Shown here one piece after another: positions 41,199-44,480 of a stretch of 44,480 bases of DNA; the first letter of the stretch is position 1; every line of letters begins with the position of its first letter. Both the position numbers and the translations under genes were made by a program. The notes below the pieces were generated by a model that saw only the letters and a list, made by a program, of their open reading frames with translations, did no database searches and was not told where the DNA came from. This DNA comes from Campylobacterales bacterium (GTDB taxonomy: Bacteria > Campylobacterota > Campylobacteria > Campylobacterales > QNZT01): contig JALVVN010000040.1 in NCBI GenBank assembly GCA_027023405.1, positions 34,809-79,288 on the forward strand, written 5' to 3'.

Positions 41199-42523
41199 TA
41201 ACCTCTCTCTACAACGGAATCGCTGGTATGAAAGCACACCAAAACGGTATCGATCTAATTTCTGACAATATTTCTAATGTCAATACTACGGGTTATCGAG
41301 CTACTACTCCTCTTTTTTCAACAATTTTTTCGCAACAACTCAATAGTGTCGAACTTGCTGATGACCCTACCGCCAATGATTTGGGTTACGGTTCAGTTTT
41401 CAACGGTTCTGAAACAAATTTCAATAACGGATCACTCATTGACAGTGACAATCAGTATGATCTTGCGATTCAAGGAAGCGGTTTTTTTGGCGTCAAAGAT
41501 ACCAATGGGGAGATACTCTATACTAGAGATGGGAGTTTTTCGAGAGATGCCAAAGGAATGCTTGTAAATAGTAACGGTGATTATGTCATGGGTATAAGTG
41601 CTTATAACATCCAAGGTGATCGTATTATCAACAATCCACATACAACAATCAAATCGCAAAAAGCAGGAAATGAAACCCCTATCCATATACCTGACTCCCT
41701 CACCTACCCTGCAAAACCCTCCACTTTTGTAAAGTTTGCCGGCTCACTTGATCCTTCCATCAAAACAAAAATAGACAAAAATGGCAAACGCGTTCAAATC
41801 CCCAATCTTGAAATCTTTCAAACCGAAGTACAGGACAATAAAGGAAACACCAATAAACTTGCTATCACCTTTACCAAACAGGTACCCCAAATCGGAGATT
41901 CAACAACATGGGATGCAAAAGCGGAATTGCGAGATGAAAACGGGGATCTGATTAGTACCAAAGAGGGAACAGTAAAATTTAATGGCTTTGGTGCACTCAT
42001 ATACAATAATCTCACCTCAATTGATAACAATGGTGCTCCACTTCGTATCGATTTGGGTACTACCTACAAAAGAGGGGTTGCACAGACAGGATATGATGGA
42101 CTACGATCGATTCAAGATGCACAAGAGAGAAGTGTGCAAAAAGATGGTGCTAAATCGGGTGAACTTGAGCAATATTTCATCAATGAGAAAGGTGAACTTC
42201 TTGCTTCATTTAGTAATGGTGTGAGTGTGCCGATTGCGAAAATAGCTCTTTATCATTTCAGAAATGAATCGGGACTAGAGAAAGTCGGTAGCAATCACTT
42301 TAAAGCAAGTGCCAATAGTGGTCAACCCACCTTTTTTATCGATAAAAAAGGAAATTTTGTCGATCCAAGCACGATTCAAAGTTCTAAGTTAGAGACATCA
42401 AATGTTGATCTCACCACTGCTCTAACAGAGTTGATTGCCATGCAAAAAGCATTTGATGCTTCGTCTAAAAGTATCACCACCAGCGATCAACTGATACAAA
42501 ATGCAATCAATATGAAAAGATAA
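41195..42523 (+). CDS. flgE: Flagellar hook protein, shorter FlgE paralogue
   Basis: 442 residues of the FlgE/F/G family. The N-terminal flagellar basal-body rod motif (LYNGIAGMKAHQNGIDLISDNISNVNTTGYRA) and the C-terminal helix (LETSNVDLTTALTELIAMQKAFDASSKSITTSDQLIQNAINMKR) form the D0 coiled coil. The middle contains DLAIQGSGFFGV and the YTRDGSFSRD hairpin. It overlaps flgD by 4 nt, so it belongs to the fliK operon. Campylobacterota often carry two FlgE proteins; this is the shorter. It may be the hook-forming one or a specialised segment; which one builds the bulk hook cannot be decided from sequence. Confidence 0.9.
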   Translation: MITSLYNGIAGMKAHQNGIDLISDNISNVNTTGYRATTPLFSTIFSQQLNSVELADDPTANDLGYGSVFNGSETNFNNGSLIDSDNQYDLAIQGSGFFGVKDTNGEILYTRDGSFSRDAKGMLVNSNGDYVMGISAYNIQGDRIINNPHTTIKSQKAGNETPIHIPDSLTYPAKPSTFVKFAGSLDPSIKTKIDKNGKRVQIPNLEIFQTEVQDNKGNTNKLAITFTKQVPQIGDSTTWDAKAELRDENGDLISTKEGTVKFNGFGALIYNNLTSIDNNGAPLRIDLGTTYKRGVAQTGYDGLRSIQDAQERSVQKDGAKSGELEQYFINEKGELLASFSNGVSVPIAKIALYHFRNESGLEKVGSNHFKASANSGQPTFFIDKKGNFVDPSTIQSSKLETSNVDLTTALTELIAMQKAFDASSKSITTSDQLIQNAINMKR

Positions 42524-42551
42524 ATTCAAATAGTTCAAACACCCAATTTTT

Positions 42552-42567
42552 GGGCACACTAGTTGCT
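42552..42567 (+). promoter_or_regulatory. Sigma-54 promoter of the second flgE
   Basis: GGGCAC-ACTAG-TTGCT: GG at 42553-42554 and GC at 42565-42566, 10 nt apart, with a full TTGC -12 element. It lies 36 nt before the ATG at 42605. A short CCCAA/TTGGG hairpin and a TTGCTA/TAGCAA inverted repeat flank it. Confidence 0.88.
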
Positions 42568-42604
42568 ATATCACTAGCAAAACCAACTCAAAAGGATGTA
42601 AAAT

Positions 42605-44398
42605 ATGATGAGATCATTATGGTCCGGTGTCTCCGGGCTCAAAGCACACCAAATTGCCATGGATGTAGAGGGTAACAACATCGCCAATGTCAATACAATC
42701 GGATTTAAGTACTCCCGCGCCAACTTCTCCGATATGCTCAGTCAGACCAGTAAAATCGCTACTGCCCCGCAAGGCAAATCAGGTGGTAAAAACCCACAAC
42801 AAGTCGGTCTAGGTACACAAGTCAACTCTATTACTAAAATGTTTGCGCAAGGATCGGTGCAAACAACAGGGAAAAATACCGATCTCGCTATCCAAGGAAA
42901 CGGTTTTTTTGTCTTGAGTGATGATGGTGGACGAACCTACAAATATACTAGAAACGGTGATTTTGTCTTTGATGCCAACGGTAACTTTGTGAACAATCAA
43001 GGTCTCATTGCACAAGGGTGGGTGAGAGACCCAAAAACGGGTAAAATTGACAATACTGCCCCTATCGGTGATATTATGATTCCACCAGGGTTAACCACTC
43101 CCGCGAACCCAACCTCAACACTATCACTTAAAGCAAATCTCAATTCAGGAGATCATATTGTTACCAAATCTCCTATCAGAGAGCTCGATAGCACCGATGG
43201 TTTGAAAGGAGGAAGAGATCCGGAAGAGGTTGATGATTTTAATGTGCTTTTTGATGCAGAAGGAAACTCATTTAATATCAAAAAGGGGCAAGGTGTCACC
43301 ATCTCATTTGACGGTGGTGCTACACAAAAAGATTTTGTCTATGAACCTGTATCGACTCAAATCGATCTCACCGGAGCAAGCGGTGAATATAAGTTTCGAA
43401 CAACTGAAGATCTTCGTGCTGCACTTCAACATTATATACACCAAACATCCCCTACAGCAACAGTTATTGTGAATGAAAAAGGAAAATTTGAAATTTCCAA
43501 TGCCGATCCGGCAGGTAAGGATCTCAATATTCGTGTGAGTGGAATCTCAAATGCCACCGTCGATGAAAATAAACAGCTCACAACCGTCATGAAGTCTTTT
43601 TCTGGACAACTCTCTGCAGGTAGTAATGGTATCAAAATTACACAAACTATTAATGCAGCAACCAATGCAGCTAGTATAGATGTCTTTGATTCACTCGGTA
43701 CAAAACACACAGTACGAATAGAGTTTAGAAAAGAGGGATATGTTTATGATGCAAACGGAACCAAAACCGGTGCACAATGGGCAATGAAAGTAATTGTTCC
43801 AGAGCCAGGTGAGATAGGCGGAACAATTCGTCCTAATCAAGTAGAAGGACAAATTGTTTTTAACTCTGACGGCTCATTAGCATCGTATACACCTGCTAGT
43901 ATAACATATACTGCCAACAACGGATCTGCACCCAACCAAACTATTCAACTAGACTTTGGAACAACCAATAAATTTGACGGTATAACTAGTTTTGATCGTG
44001 AATCAGCCAACTCGGGAAGAAACCAAGATGGATTTGCCGGTGGTGATCTTGATGGCATTCGTATCGATGAATCAGGTACACTTATTGGTTCCTTTACAAA
44101 TGGACGAAGTTTCGGTCTAGCACAAATTGCAATGGCAAAATTTACAAATGATATCGGTCTAGAAAGCGACGGTGGTGATGTCTTTATACAAACAGCTAAC
44201 TCTGGAGATCCGGTTATTGGTCAAGCAGCAATGGCAGGAAGAGGATTTATCCAATCGAGTGCGCTAGAGATGAGTAATGTGGATCTAAGCCGTTCTCTGA
44301 CACAACTCATCGTTGTACAAAGAGGTTTTCAAGCCAACTCAAAAACAATTACCACATCTGATCAGATGCTCAATACCCTCTTGCAACTCAAGCAATAA
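42605..44398 (+). CDS. flgE2: Flagellar hook protein, longer FlgE paralogue
   Basis: 597 residues. N-terminal D0 motif LWSGVSGLKAHQIAMDVEGNNIANVNTIGFKYSRANF and C-terminal ALEMSNVDLSRSLTQLIVVQRGFQANSKTITTSDQMLNTLLQLKQ are the FlgE/hook consensus. The middle has DLAIQGNGFFVLSD and YTRNGDFVFDANGNFVNNQG, then two large extra domains (about 185-330 and 340-450), which give a hook with more surface-exposed mass than in enteric bacteria. Flagellin-like DFGTTNKFDGITSF and the SFTNGRSFGLAQIAMAKF block are conserved in FlgE. It has its own sigma-54 promoter and AAAAGGATGT ribosome site. Symbol by analogy with the two-FlgE arrangement in this phylum. Confidence 0.9.
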   Translation: MMRSLWSGVSGLKAHQIAMDVEGNNIANVNTIGFKYSRANFSDMLSQTSKIATAPQGKSGGKNPQQVGLGTQVNSITKMFAQGSVQTTGKNTDLAIQGNGFFVLSDDGGRTYKYTRNGDFVFDANGNFVNNQGLIAQGWVRDPKTGKIDNTAPIGDIMIPPGLTTPANPTSTLSLKANLNSGDHIVTKSPIRELDSTDGLKGGRDPEEVDDFNVLFDAEGNSFNIKKGQGVTISFDGGATQKDFVYEPVSTQIDLTGASGEYKFRTTEDLRAALQHYIHQTSPTATVIVNEKGKFEISNADPAGKDLNIRVSGISNATVDENKQLTTVMKSFSGQLSAGSNGIKITQTINAATNAASIDVFDSLGTKHTVRIEFRKEGYVYDANGTKTGAQWAMKVIVPEPGEIGGTIRPNQVEGQIVFNSDGSLASYTPASITYTANNGSAPNQTIQLDFGTTNKFDGITSFDRESANSGRNQDGFAGGDLDGIRIDESGTLIGSFTNGRSFGLAQIAMAKFTNDIGLESDGGDVFIQTANSGDPVIGQAAMAGRGFIQSSALEMSNVDLSRSLTQLIVVQRGFQANSKTITTSDQMLNTLLQLKQ

Positions 44399-44480
44399 AA
44401 TATAGGACAGCTCTAAAAATATCCGATCCAATTGAGTCGGGTAAAAATAGATAAATAATAAGAGAAGTTAAAAAAGTAAG

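Noticed and set aside
44399-44480. Partial gene or terminator at the right edge
   Set aside because: Only 82 bases remain after flgE2. A weak CCGA/TCGG pairing near 44422-44440 is too short to call, and no start codon with a ribosome site is complete within the window.

Overview
The window is chromosomal DNA from a member of the Campylobacterota (epsilonproteobacteria), most like the free-living sulfur-oxidising lineages (Sulfurimonas/Sulfuricurvum/Sulfurovum type). The grounds are the tig-clpP-(GGDEF-like)-def-comM-miaA run, the secG-frr-pyrE run, HemJ, a malate dehydrogenase of the LDH-like type, a fliK-flgD-flgE run behind a sigma-54 promoter, and sigma-28 promoters with the CGATAT-type -10 of this phylum. 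The genus assignment is inference. Genes are densely packed on both strands, many overlap by 1-4 nt, and no gene-free stretch exceeds 300 bases. I saw no insertion sequence, prophage, CRISPR array, rRNA or attachment site.

Layout. 1-6.5 kb: an HDOD signalling protein and a kexin-like subtilase lipoprotein transcribed divergently from mirror-image sigma-28-type promoters, then a small protein, an SGNH-hydrolase lipoprotein, and a coupled pair made of a DUF4332 membrane protein and a tandem-OmpA protein. 6.6-14.2 kb: a radical SAM/hemJ/membrane-protein operon, an orphan TAXI binding protein, an unknown membrane protein, a four-gene operon ending in a rhomboid protease and an SseB-like protein, an EamA transporter and a DUF1439 lipoprotein. 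14.3-17.7 kb: tRNA-Asn, a two-gene MotAB/ZorAB-like proton-motor module, and a Gly-rich DUF533 protein. 17.8-26.5 kb: housekeeping genes (mdh, nfo, tig, clpP, def, comM, miaA), with a degenerate GGDEF protein inside the proteostasis operon and a 111-bp near-perfect palindrome before miaA. 26.6-32.9 kb: an OmpA porin-like protein with thrombospondin type 3 repeats, co-transcribed with a lipoprotein carrying the same repeats plus a SUMF1-like domain, then thioredoxin 2, a PDC sensor protein, a DUF937 protein, a Bax-inhibitor-1 family protein and a BioC-like methyltransferase. 32.9-38.9 kb: secG-frr-pyrE, UDP-glucuronate epimerase plus UDP-glucose dehydrogenase, and typA. 39-44.4 kb: flagellar hook genes fliK-flgD-flgE and a second, longer flgE, each unit with its own sigma-54 promoter.

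Themes. Flagellar regulation appears at both ends, and the sigma-28 pair at the left edge ties an HDOD protein and a secreted protease to motility. The envelope is a heavy investment: three OmpA/MotB-type peptidoglycan-binding proteins, several lipoproteins and surface Ca-binding repeats. At most convergent gene ends a single hairpin is built over the stop codons of both genes.

The best candidates for something undescribed are the stator-like pair at 14577-16763 (long periplasmic coiled coil, no nuclease partners), the TSP3-OmpA/TSP3-SUMF1 pair at 26592-29275, the I-site-only GGDEF protein at 22424-23380, and the 111-bp palindrome at 25437-25547.
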